This document shows, piece by piece, positions 1 to 8,303 of a stretch of DNA of 64,000 nt. The notes under the pieces were generated by a model that worked only from the letters and a program-made list of their open reading frames with translations, made no database searches and was not told the DNA's origin. The translations under genes were made by a program, and so were the position numbers. The DNA is from CAYTGM01 sp964437365. Its GTDB lineage: Bacteria; Sumerlaeota; Sumerlaeia; SLMS01. How positions within the stretch are numbered: the first letter of the stretch is position 1; the number at the start of each line of letters is the position of its first letter. The DNA lies in NCBI GenBank assembly GCA_964437365.1, contig CAYTGM010000009.1, positions 149,513 through 213,512 of the forward strand, given 5' to 3'.

Positions 1-156
1 TATTTAATGCGAGAAGATTGCTCCCTGAGGCCGAGCTCAATTGAGGTTGACCTTAGAGGTTCGTTTAAGGGAACTCTCGTCTTTACGGATAAGCTAAAGT
101 TAAAGTTTCCAATAAATAACTTGTTTCGCCACAAGCGGGGAGGAGCACTCAATTGA
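1..156 (+). CDS. C-terminal end of an unrecognised protein (partial)
   Basis: Frame 1 is open from the window edge to the TGA at 154-156 and encodes about 51 residues ending in HKRGGALN. The composition (alternating charged and hydrophobic residues, a basic tail) is compatible with a real C-terminus. The stop overlaps the TTG start of the next gene at 153, and a GGGGAGGAG ribosome-binding site lies inside this frame. This suggests translational coupling and a shared transcript. No family is recognisable from so short a piece; a non-coding leader for the next gene is the alternative. Confidence 0.5.
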   Translation, partial: YLMREDCSLRPSSIEVDLRGSFKGTLVFTDKLKLKFPINNLFRHKRGGALN

Positions 157-2549
157 ATAAGTCTCTCATTATATTTCTGGCTTCCATTGCAAGTCTCATG
201 ATCACCAGATCTGCATTCCTGGATGTACCTGTTGTTTCACCAGACGATAATGATTTGATCACTTTGTCAGATTCTCCGGCGGGAGTTATTTATCTGGATA
301 GTCATGATATTGATGAAGATGCTGATAATGACCTGCTTGTCCAGCTGGATAACCAGCTTTTCCTTCTTGAGAACAAGGTCTTCAATTCTCCCTTGAAGAG
401 GAACTCGGCAAAACTGTCAGATAATCGAAATGTGTCGTTTGATCAGACTTTGATCTATACCTCTCCCCTCCAATCGAACGAAAGATTCAGGGTCCAGGTT
501 CTGGATTTGAATGGAGATACGTTCCTGGATATTCGTGTCGTGCACGATGATGGCAATTCTGTAGAGCAGGCATTTCTTCTCTACAATTCGGATACGAACA
601 CCTATGATCAGTCTATCCCATCCCCTCTGCCCGACCCCGGCAGTTCCTTCGAAGTTGATCTGAATAAAGACGGGAAGCCCGATCTGATTGGTGACTTCGT
701 CCCAGATAATGGCGGCGTTACATTGAGCTGGTGGGCAAATCAGTCCGACCAGATGCTGGCATTTCAGGAAAAACTCTTTACCGGTGATCAACTGACAAGT
801 GTTACAGAAGCTGTTAAAGTAGTTGGGGTCGCCAATTTTACGGGCTCTGATGCGGAAGATTTTCTTGTCCAGGCCCAGGGTCCAGGAGTGAGCGAACTTT
901 ATGTTTTCGAACAACTTGAAACTGAAATAGAAAGTTCGTTGCCTGATATACCTCTCAAGGCTCATCCCATAGATATACCTGATTGGGACAACTGGAATGT
1001 AGAGGACATCAGTGATTTTGATCGCGACGAGCTCCAGGAGCTCCTGGTTTCACGGTACGATTCAGATTCAAACACAGAGGAAGTATTTTTACTGAATATT
1101 GACGGTTTGACTGGCGGATCACGCCATGACGCGTTTCTGATCCCTTTTCAGGGAAATACGTTTGTGCGGTTTCAGGATATAGACACCGATGCAGATTATG
1201 ATATCGTGGTTAAAACCGACGACAGTATCCAGATTCGGGAGAATAATCGTGGTGTTTTCTCCAACCCTCTTTTTGATACCGATGATCTCATCATTGAATC
1301 TGCACAGATCCTGTCTGATCTTGATATGGATGGAGACGCCGACGCGATTGGTTGTCGTCTCGAAGACAGTACGATCTTCTGGAAAAAGAATGAAGAACTT
1401 GTTGTTGGTCAAGATCTAACACGCACTAAATCCAGTTGGACATTCAGTAAAACGGATAACGAGCCCTGGTTCTCAAGCAAGGGGATTTCCGGTGAGGATC
1501 TCGATATCGGAGGACTGCTTATAGACCTTGGCCCCGATGCGGAAGGTGTCGCATTCTGGGAATCAGAGCCCTTCAGGCTGGGAAGTAATGATTTCAACAT
1601 CGTCAAAACCCAATGGAATTATAGACTGGTCTCTCCGCTGACTGCAGAGGAGGTTAAGACTGGACTGAGGGAAGATGCTCTTCGCTTCAGAATGAACGAA
1701 CAGACTCACGATGAAGCACACATGCTCGTGGTTCAAGGTGTCAGTGCTACGACAAGAACATTATCTGTTGATCATTACGTCGCTATTAACGATGTGAATC
1801 AGCAGCACCGCCTGAACTTTGATGCATATCACACCGCACCCGTTGAAGAAAGTTCTGAATACCTGCTGGAATTTATTGGCGCCAGATTCATCGAGATGAA
1901 GACAGGTTTTACAGAGGTAACATCCTGGGACTTTACGGGTGGCAATCAGGAAGACTGGATCCGTTTTGGAGAAGATGGGGAGTTCCTTACAAGTCCAACC
2001 CTGACCGTTGATTCAGACGGCCTGTCGATCGTTTCGTCAGACGATCAGGTTACTTCACCCAATGTGGTCTTTGGTTCGTGGGCTTTTGAAGGCCCTCAGG
2101 CAATGGATAGCCCAAAAGAGATCATTATCGAAGATGACACGCTCTATCAGATCGAATTTGAAGTGGGCAGCAATGCAATGATGCCTATTGTTGAAGAACC
2201 AGCGGAAGACGCCCCGGAAGAAGAAGAAACAGTTATTACTCTCCCAGAATTGTTCGCAGGCGATACGCCGACCTTCAGGTTTAGAGCAAGTGATATAGAA
2301 TATGACAGAAGTACTGTCTCCAACTTTGAGTCTGCGCAGAATTTCAACGAGTATTTTCCTCCTAATGACCTGCCGTATCTTGATCATCCGAAAACGTATA
2401 TAACATATTATCTTGGAACTTCAGAAACAGCGGGCCGACAGCTTTACTTATACTTTGACTATTTAATCGCCGAGTACCATAAAAATAACCCCGACATAAA
2501 ACTATCCTTAAGGAAAGTTACTGTTCGATCAGCGAAGATAGACCCTTAG
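153..2549 (+). CDS. secreted FG-GAP/VCBS-type repeat protein
   Basis: 798 aa, starting with TTG at 153 behind a strong GGAGGAG site. Residues 1-21 look like a signal peptide. The N-terminal half carries at least six calcium-loop-like Asp-rich repeats of the FG-GAP/VCBS type (DxDxDxDxxL pattern), at about residues 52-64, 118-130, 169-181, 290, 345 and 390, which predicts a seven-bladed beta-propeller. The remaining ~400 residues hold two regions rich in aromatic residues and beta-strands (about 425-575 and 590-790) that resemble carbohydrate-binding-like beta-sandwiches but that I cannot name. Such proteins are usually extracellular or outer-membrane adhesion or ligand-binding proteins. The gene converges on the sigma-54 activator with only 27 bp between stops. 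Specific ligand unknown. Confidence 0.8.
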   Translation: MNKSLIIFLASIASLMITRSAFLDVPVVSPDDNDLITLSDSPAGVIYLDSHDIDEDADNDLLVQLDNQLFLLENKVFNSPLKRNSAKLSDNRNVSFDQTLIYTSPLQSNERFRVQVLDLNGDTFLDIRVVHDDGNSVEQAFLLYNSDTNTYDQSIPSPLPDPGSSFEVDLNKDGKPDLIGDFVPDNGGVTLSWWANQSDQMLAFQEKLFTGDQLTSVTEAVKVVGVANFTGSDAEDFLVQAQGPGVSELYVFEQLETEIESSLPDIPLKAHPIDIPDWDNWNVEDISDFDRDELQELLVSRYDSDSNTEEVFLLNIDGLTGGSRHDAFLIPFQGNTFVRFQDIDTDADYDIVVKTDDSIQIRENNRGVFSNPLFDTDDLIIESAQILSDLDMDGDADAIGCRLEDSTIFWKKNEELVVGQDLTRTKSSWTFSKTDNEPWFSSKGISGEDLDIGGLLIDLGPDAEGVAFWESEPFRLGSNDFNIVKTQWNYRLVSPLTAEEVKTGLREDALRFRMNEQTHDEAHMLVVQGVSATTRTLSVDHYVAINDVNQQHRLNFDAYHTAPVEESSEYLLEFIGARFIEMKTGFTEVTSWDFTGGNQEDWIRFGEDGEFLTSPTLTVDSDGLSIVSSDDQVTSPNVVFGSWAFEGPQAMDSPKEIIIEDDTLYQIEFEVGSNAMMPIVEEPAEDAPEEEETVITLPELFAGDTPTFRFRASDIEYDRSTVSNFESAQNFNEYFPPNDLPYLDHPKTYITYYLGTSETAGRQLYLYFDYLIAEYHKNNPDIKLSLRKVTVRSAKIDP

Positions 2550-2576
2550 ACTCATCTTAAGATCACTCTAATAATT

Positions 2577-5255
2577 TTATCTTCGGTTTTCTCTCATCAT
2601 CCTGACACGCCGATTCATGGACTGCTGCGTAATACCGATAAGCCGCGCAGCCATCGATTGGTTGTGGTCGCATCGATCCAATGCTTCTTCGACGAGCAGA
2701 TCGGTGATTTCATCAAGCTTTGGCAGGCGATAGGAAAACCTAACGGGCTTGTTTTCGTAGCCCACCCATTCCCATTCAGGGTCCATCTCAGAGCCTTCGG
2801 ATGATATTCTCTTCTTGAAAACATCCAGTGAGAGAACTTTTCCGCGATGGCGACTCAGAGCATCATAGATCATCCCTTCGAGCTCCCTGATATTTCCGGG
2901 AAAGAGGTGGTTGCGGAGAAGTATATACAGTTCTTTAGGAACCTGAGGCCGAGGTTTCCCGAGGCTTTTAGAAGCTTGCTCAAGAAAGTGATCAACCAGA
3001 AGTGGGAGGTCTTCAAGCCGGTCTCTCAGCGGAGGAAGGCTTACGTGATGGCCCTGAAGCCGGTAGTAGAGATCCTTTCGGAATTCACCTCGTGAAATAA
3101 GCTGGTGCAGATCTTTGTTTGTTGCGGCAACCACCCGCGCATTTGATTTGTATATATCGTCTGAACCTAATCGATAATATTCACCGCTTTGGAGCAGCCT
3201 CAGAAGCTTAACCTGACTCTTCAAGTCGAGATCTCCGACCTCGTCAAGAAAGATGGTTCCATCTTTTGCTCGTTCGATCAAACCTTCTCGTTCATCAATG
3301 GCTCCTGTAAAGGCCCCTTTTGTATGACCAAAGAGCGTATCGCTGAAAATATGATCGTCCAGTCCGGCAATGTTAATCGAGACGAATTCCCCTGCCCTTT
3401 CGCTGAGCTTGTGTACAATAGGGGCGAGCAGCTCCTTCCCGGTGCCTGTCTCACCGGTAATCAGCACAGGCATTTTCGAGGGAGCCGCAGATTCCAGATA
3501 GCGAAAGATCAGGTTCATAGAAGTGCTTCGCGTAACGATTGATTCAAAAGCTGTCGGATTGTTGATGTCTCCCGACTTGATGTGTTTTCTAAGAAGGATA
3601 TTTTCCTGGCGAAGTCCCTCTACCTCCTGCTCATGGGCAAGAAGAGATCGTTGTTCCTCTTCTTTACGCTCCGTTATATCCTGAAGAATTCCTACAGCTC
3701 CGGTAACAATACCCTTTTCATCTCTGATTGGTACGGCACAGTCCATGAACCACCGTTCCCGTTTATCGGGGAGAGCAAGAAGAAGATCTGCATGATACTT
3801 GTCTATATGACCTGCACGGAAGTTTTGGCGATGCACATTAAAGGGCTCCATTTTTCCCTCTCCGGTCACTTCGATTCTCTTCGTCATCGCTCCGATGAGC
3901 TCTGGACTGGCCTTGTCAATTTCAATCCCCAGAAGATCCTTAATATGCTCGCCAATGAAGTCATATCTCTTCTTCCGAAAGTCTATACGATAAGGAATCC
4001 CTCCGGCATTCTCGATCGCGTTTCGATAAGTTTCATGAGAGAAGGCAAGCTCCTCTTCGATCTGCTCTCGACGTGAAATCTCTTGTAAGAGGCTCGCATT
4101 TGTTTTCTCGAGCTGCGATGTTCTCTCCCTGACCCGGTCTTCAAGCTCTTCATTTGTTCTTCGTAAGCTCTCCTCAGCATGAATGCGCTTAAGGGCACTA
4201 ATAGTCAGTTCGCGAAAAGGTGAAATAGAGTCCAGCAGTTCACCGTCTATCAGAAAGCGATAGTCAAAGAACAGAACAACCAGGTGATCATGACCGTCCT
4301 CCTCACTAAGAGGCAGAACAATGGCATGGCTGCTTTCTTTGTCTATCCAGTCATTTGAAGAAACCTGATTAAAGCTGAAAGAATGAACTTTGTTTCTGTG
4401 AAGGGCCGCCTGAAAAAGCTGTCCTTCCAGGAAAATTGTCGCTCCTTCAGGGCTTTCAATTTGTCCCTCAGAAAGAACACGAAGAACATTCAATGAACTA
4501 CGAACTCGGTCAAGTCTCCCTTCGATGATGGAATTACATCGGTAAGCCCTTTCGAGGCTCATCAGGAGAAACTCGAGAACCTGATCTGTTGAAGATATGG
4601 TGAGGAGTTCGTTCGCAAGGGAAGCGACCACGGAAATTCGCTTCTGACTGATCTTAATTTGCTCTTCCGTGAGAACACGCTCAAGAGCTGCACTTGAATA
4701 GTCCGCGAGAAACTGCAGGTCCACGATCGATTGTTGATCATAGGCCTGGCTTGAGTAACTCTGTACAGACAGAATTCCAATGTTCTTATTCGGCCGTCTG
4801 ATCGGGACGAACATGAGAGAGGTTGATCTCTTCTCTCGATCTCCAAAACTTCTTAGAATCCCGGCGTGGGGGCCCTGTTCGCCATCGAAAAGGAGAAGGC
4901 GCGCCCCTTCTTCGAGCACTTTAGTCTGAGTCTCGGACAGCTTGATTTCCTTTTTACGCGGAAACAGCCGGCGACGATCGCCCTCAACGAGATCGTACTC
5001 AATGAGAGGCAGCCCCATCCCTGTCTTCTCCGAATAGAGGTTAATGAAGGCTGCATCCCATCCGAAGAGAAGATCTGCCGCGTGAGCGATCGCAATCCCC
5101 GCCTCCTGGGCACTTTCAACCGAGTTAAGGCGGTGCGAGAGCCTGAGAAGAATACCCTCTTGACTGGAGTGAGGGTGATGTGTGGCTTCTGCTGAAGTGG
5201 CCTGTTCGGTCAGGTGATCATTAAAGGGCGTCTTGAGGACTTTCAGCTTGAGCAT
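2577..5255 (-). CDS. sigma-54-dependent transcriptional activator with GAF and PAS sensing domains
   Basis: 892 aa. Order of parts: GAF-type domain (about 25-195), a second GAF-like segment (200-360), a coiled coil (about 365-410, with an ERTSQLEKTN-type helix), a PAS domain with PAC-like end (about 410-535), a sigma-54 AAA+ domain (Walker A GETGTGKE near 597; GAFTGA loop near 647; Walker B IFLDEVGDL), and a Fis-type HTH at the C-terminus (MAARLIGITQQSMNRRV). The GAFTGA loop contacts sigma-54, so this should be a true RpoN-dependent activator. There is no receiver domain, so control is probably by a ligand or redox signal sensed by GAF/PAS. The ATG start has a G-rich stretch (GGGGG) about 10 nt upstream. 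It lies downstream of the NtrC-type gene on the same strand but is separated by a terminator and a ~320-495 bp spacer, so it is probably transcribed alone. Confidence 0.93.
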   Translation of the reverse strand: MLKLKVLKTPFNDHLTEQATSAEATHHPHSSQEGILLRLSHRLNSVESAQEAGIAIAHAADLLFGWDAAFINLYSEKTGMGLPLIEYDLVEGDRRRLFPRKKEIKLSETQTKVLEEGARLLLFDGEQGPHAGILRSFGDREKRSTSLMFVPIRRPNKNIGILSVQSYSSQAYDQQSIVDLQFLADYSSAALERVLTEEQIKISQKRISVVASLANELLTISSTDQVLEFLLMSLERAYRCNSIIEGRLDRVRSSLNVLRVLSEGQIESPEGATIFLEGQLFQAALHRNKVHSFSFNQVSSNDWIDKESSHAIVLPLSEEDGHDHLVVLFFDYRFLIDGELLDSISPFRELTISALKRIHAEESLRRTNEELEDRVRERTSQLEKTNASLLQEISRREQIEEELAFSHETYRNAIENAGGIPYRIDFRKKRYDFIGEHIKDLLGIEIDKASPELIGAMTKRIEVTGEGKMEPFNVHRQNFRAGHIDKYHADLLLALPDKRERWFMDCAVPIRDEKGIVTGAVGILQDITERKEEEQRSLLAHEQEVEGLRQENILLRKHIKSGDINNPTAFESIVTRSTSMNLIFRYLESAAPSKMPVLITGETGTGKELLAPIVHKLSERAGEFVSINIAGLDDHIFSDTLFGHTKGAFTGAIDEREGLIERAKDGTIFLDEVGDLDLKSQVKLLRLLQSGEYYRLGSDDIYKSNARVVAATNKDLHQLISRGEFRKDLYYRLQGHHVSLPPLRDRLEDLPLLVDHFLEQASKSLGKPRPQVPKELYILLRNHLFPGNIRELEGMIYDALSRHRGKVLSLDVFKKRISSEGSEMDPEWEWVGYENKPVRFSYRLPKLDEITDLLVEEALDRCDHNQSMAARLIGITQQSMNRRVRMMRENRR

Positions 5256-5711
5256 GAGTGAGCGAACCCCCGGTAGATGGGTACAAATATAGTTGTTTGC
5301 ACGGACAGTGGTTGTTGTCCCTTAAGGGGCCGAATCATCAGCTCCTTTCGGGCATTTAGCAAGTTGAATCTTTCTGTTTAACAGTTTTATCTGTAGCCCT
5401 TGGAGAGTGAGGCCCTCTCGCTCCTTTTCAAACAAAAGCCCTGAAAAAGAGGAGCAACAGGAGGAAGAAGGATCCAAAGCTGAATTGGTACGAATATAGC
5501 ACATAAGATACAAAGCCGACGAGAGAGAGCCTGCCCTTTGCTCGGGGGTAACTCGACTCTAATCGCACCCTGCATTGATTAGAGACGTGGCGCGCAAAGT
5601 TCAGGTCGTCTGGCAAGGGGGAGAATAAATTTCAGGACCTGTGTGAGAGAGGTCGTGATTGCTCTCATCGCCTCGAGCGATGAATACATTCTCCAGGATA
5701 CCCTTCCAAAG
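5256..5711. other. intergenic spacer, no convincing gene
   Basis: Between the two sigma-54 activator genes. Three overlapping minus-strand frames of about 62 codons exist, one with a hydrophobic LLLLLFF run, but none has a good ribosome-binding site or a family signature. A short perfect hairpin (TCATCGC, loop CTCGA, GCGATGA) sits at 5665-5683. The promoter of the activator gene should lie near 5270-5330, but I see no clear -35/-10 pair and no -24/-12 sigma-54 site. The length leaves room for a small RNA, which I cannot support. Confidence 0.4.
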
Positions 5712-5747
5712 AAATGCCTCCCAGTCTCCGGGAGGCATTTTCTTTTT
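5712..5747 (-). terminator. intrinsic terminator after the NtrC-type gene (bidirectional shape)
   Basis: A perfect 11-bp stem, AAATGCCTCCC (5712-5722) with GGGAGGCATTT (5730-5740), has a 7-nt loop. It begins directly after the stop codon of the response regulator (5751-5753). Read on the minus strand, the stem is preceded by A-rich sequence and followed by TCTTTGG. Read on the plus strand it is followed by TCTTTTT, so it could also stop plus-strand transcription. Confidence 0.8.
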
Positions 5748-5750
5748 CTA

Positions 5751-7100
5751 TCATTCAAGTCCGAGTTCCTTAATCCGCCTTTGAAGCGTCCGCCTTGAAA
5801 TATGGAGTATCTCGGCAGCCTTCGTCCGGTTACCATCCACACTCCACAGTGTTTTCTTCAGATATTCTGTTTCAACTTCTTCAAGAGGAAGTCCCAGGCG
5901 AAACTTAACCTCATCACCGGGCGTCTCTACCCGGGAAATATCTTTCGGTAAATTCGCGGGCTCGATCTTGTCGCCGGACAGAAAAACAAAGGCATTCTCC
6001 AGGACGTTTCTCAGCTCCCTGACGTTGCCGGGCCAGTGGTAGCTCGACAGGACTTCGAGCGCTTCCTTAGATATATCTGGAACGGGACGATTGTTTTCTT
6101 TAGCAAACTCTGCAAGAAAGTGACGGCAAAGAATCGGTATATCAGCTTTCCTCTGTCGAAGCGGAGGCAGAGTGAGACTCACAACGTTGAGTCGATAGTA
6201 GAGGTCTTCGCGAAACCTGCCCTCAGCAACCTCCTCGGATAAATCGCGATTTGTTGCAGCAATAATACGTACATCTACCTTGTGTGTTTCACTTCCTCCA
6301 ACGCGTTGTATCTCACGCGCCTCAAGGACACGAAGAAGTTTTACTTGCATAGACAGAGGAATTTCACCGATCTCATCGAGAAAGATTGTACCACCGTTGC
6401 CAAGCTCAAATCGACCCTGGCGCTTGCTCACAGCTCCCGTGAAAGCTCCGCGCTCGTGACCGAACAGTTCGCTTTCCAGTAATGTTTCCGGCAGTGCTGC
6501 ACAATGAACAGGAATGAAAGGTTTCTTCGCCCGCGGACTCACCTGATGTAGAGCTTTGGCGAGGACTTCTTTGCCAGTTCCGCTCTCGCCAAGAAGCAGG
6601 ACGTTTGCTTTCGTCGGAGCAATCTGCCTGACCTTGTCATAGATCTGATGCATTTCTGCACTTTCACCGATCATGCCTTCCATACCGAAGTGCTTGTCTA
6701 TATGCTGTCGGAGCTCGACATTCTCTTTCACGAGATTCCGATGTTCGGCAGCTCTCTCCACCTGTGCGCGAAGTTCCTTCACATTGACGGGCTTAGTGAG
6801 GTAATCCCAGGCACCTTCCTTCAAAGCGTCGACAGCACTTTCAATTGTTCCGTGTGCAGTGAGAATAATCACCACAGGACTGGGGTTCAGAGACTGCGCG
6901 TGCCTGAGAACACCCATCCCATCGAGGCCATCCATCATGAGGTCGGTCAGGACAACATCGATGTTCTCTTCGCTCATGACACGAACAGCCTGTTCACCAC
7001 TGTCAGCAGTATAGACATCGTGTTCTGTGCGTCGGAAGGCAAGTGTGAGTCCTTCAAGAACTTCCTTTTGATCATCAACAAGAAGGAGTTTAATCGTCAT
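5751..7100 (-). CDS. NtrC-family sigma-54-dependent response regulator
   Basis: 449 aa from the ATG at 7100. Receiver domain at residues 1-120 with the acidic pair Asp9/Asp10, phospho-acceptor Asp53 (VVLTDLMM) and the conserved Lys in YLTKPVN. It is followed by a sigma-54 AAA+ domain (Walker A GESGTGKE near 170, GAFTGA near 218, Walker B IFLDEIGEI) and a Fis-type HTH ending NRTKAAEILHISRRTL. An upstream in-frame start at 7136 would lie deep in the preceding gene. The 7100 ATG gives residues MTIKLLLVDD and has GAGG about 9 nt upstream, so I prefer it. It overlaps the DUF502 gene by about 11 bp and is probably co-transcribed with it. No kinase is adjacent; the orphan kinase at 57120-58460 is one possible partner, but this is only a guess. 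Confidence 0.95.
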   Translation of the reverse strand: MTIKLLLVDDQKEVLEGLTLAFRRTEHDVYTADSGEQAVRVMSEENIDVVLTDLMMDGLDGMGVLRHAQSLNPSPVVIILTAHGTIESAVDALKEGAWDYLTKPVNVKELRAQVERAAEHRNLVKENVELRQHIDKHFGMEGMIGESAEMHQIYDKVRQIAPTKANVLLLGESGTGKEVLAKALHQVSPRAKKPFIPVHCAALPETLLESELFGHERGAFTGAVSKRQGRFELGNGGTIFLDEIGEIPLSMQVKLLRVLEAREIQRVGGSETHKVDVRIIAATNRDLSEEVAEGRFREDLYYRLNVVSLTLPPLRQRKADIPILCRHFLAEFAKENNRPVPDISKEALEVLSSYHWPGNVRELRNVLENAFVFLSGDKIEPANLPKDISRVETPGDEVKFRLGLPLEEVETEYLKKTLWSVDGNRTKAAEILHISRRTLQRRIKELGLE

Positions 7101-7992
7101 CTTTAGGATCCTCGTTATTATTCTTTCCCGCGACACGGTCTATCGTGTCATGGGAGATTACGCCAGAAGCGATTTCTGTTTCGTCGAAAATATCAAAATG
7201 ATGGTCAGCAATCAGTGGACCAAGCTCAGGAAGATCTGGCGAAGCATCCAGCCCGCTGAATCTTTGTGTATGCAGCGTATCAGGTGTCAGAATACCACCA
7301 CTGATAATGATACGTGCACCTTCTTCAACGGGTATATTTGTGTCGTATAGTTCCTCGGCAGGAACAAGCAACATGAAGCCTGAAGTAGGGTTAGGAGTCG
7401 TAGGAACAAAGATCGCAATGAGATGAATATTGTCGGGACGTCGTATCACCTCTCCGGTTGCGAAACCAAGAGCCCAGCAGTTTCTCCTTGGGTATTCAAC
7501 CATCACCACACGCTTGAAGGAGTCCTTCTTTGATGCGGTAAAAGTCGTAATCACTTCCTTCGGAGTATGGTATAGAAACTTTAAGAGAGGTATTCGCGAA
7601 ACGAGACGCTCACCGAAGGCAATCATGCGCCTGATGAAGAAAAACGTAGAAAGCCATCCAACGAAGAGAATGACAATGACCGCCAGAAGAAAGGATATAA
7701 TTGTCCGGACAGTATCAGAATATGGCTTGTTGAGTATTCGATCCTGGTTCGTTTCTTCCGAGACAAATTCTCGTACCAGATTTTCGAGGCTTGGCCCAAA
7801 GATCTTGTCTGCCCCATCCATGATTAGCCAAACCGTGTAGATGGCAATGAAGGCAGGAACGATCACCAGAATTCCCGCTATGAACAGCCTGCGGACTCTT
7901 TCCCATGCGCGGGCTCTCTTCCCCTTCTTCTTAAAGGGCGATAGGGGAACCGGCTCGTTTACTGTCTCTTTTTCCTTCTGCTCTTGATCCAA
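7090..7992 (-). CDS. DUF502 family membrane protein
   Basis: About 300 aa. Two strong transmembrane helices (IAGILVIVPAFIAIYTVW and ISFLLAVIVILFVGWL) flank a short extracytoplasmic loop. The long C-terminal soluble part carries the DUF502 hallmarks FVPTTPNPTSG, LLVPAEEL and IIISGG. The family is widespread in bacteria and of unknown function; inner-membrane location is expected. The frame is open to a TTG at 8010, but the next TTG at 7992 has AGAAAGG at ideal spacing and is the likelier start. The N-terminus is Lys/Glu-rich and cytoplasmic. The gene runs into the NtrC-type regulator with a short overlap, implying a bicistronic unit. Confidence 0.88.
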   Translation of the reverse strand: MDQEQKEKETVNEPVPLSPFKKKGKRARAWERVRRLFIAGILVIVPAFIAIYTVWLIMDGADKIFGPSLENLVREFVSEETNQDRILNKPYSDTVRTIISFLLAVIVILFVGWLSTFFFIRRMIAFGERLVSRIPLLKFLYHTPKEVITTFTASKKDSFKRVVMVEYPRRNCWALGFATGEVIRRPDNIHLIAIFVPTTPNPTSGFMLLVPAEELYDTNIPVEEGARIIISGGILTPDTLHTQRFSGLDASPDLPELGPLIADHHFDIFDETEIASGVISHDTIDRVAGKNNNEDPKDDD

Positions 7993-8073
7993 AGCTGTGA
8001 CCTTTCTCAATCGCGTTCAGCGGCGTCATGATGGGCAATTGGCGTGCCATCCTGACACCTCGGTCAAAATGGC

Positions 8074-8164
8074 AAGGTGAATGTTCTCGGATGAATTTAT
8101 CCCCGGCGGCAAGGAGAGTTCATCACCTTGAAAACCCCTACGGTTTTCGATCTGATAAATTCAT
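8074..8164. promoter_or_regulatory. interleaved inverted repeats in the divergent DUF502/uup intergenic region
   Basis: In the ~310-bp spacer between two divergent genes, ATGAATTTATC (8091-8101) is a perfect 11-bp inverted match to GATAAATTCAT (8154-8164). A second pair, AAGGTGA (8074-8080) with TCACCTT (8123-8129), interleaves with it. A separate hairpin GAAAACC/GGTTTTC sits at 8130-8148. This could be an operator pair or a folded leader RNA of uup. Which strand is transcribed, if any, is unknown. Confidence 0.35.
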
Positions 8165-8303
8165 GGAAAACATTTATCGACAGCACTCGGCCAGGATAGC
8201 GCCAATTTGTCGCAACGTTCAAAATACGAATTAGTTGCGGAAAGCCTTGAGTCGTCCCCGTCCCCTGCATGAATAAACCAGCAGCTCCCTGACAGGTTTG
8301 TTT

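Noticed and set aside
5322..5616. Three short minus-strand frames in the activator spacer as small membrane protein genes
   Set aside because: They overlap each other in different frames, lack good ribosome-binding sites and have no recognisable similarity. A frameshifted remnant cannot be excluded.
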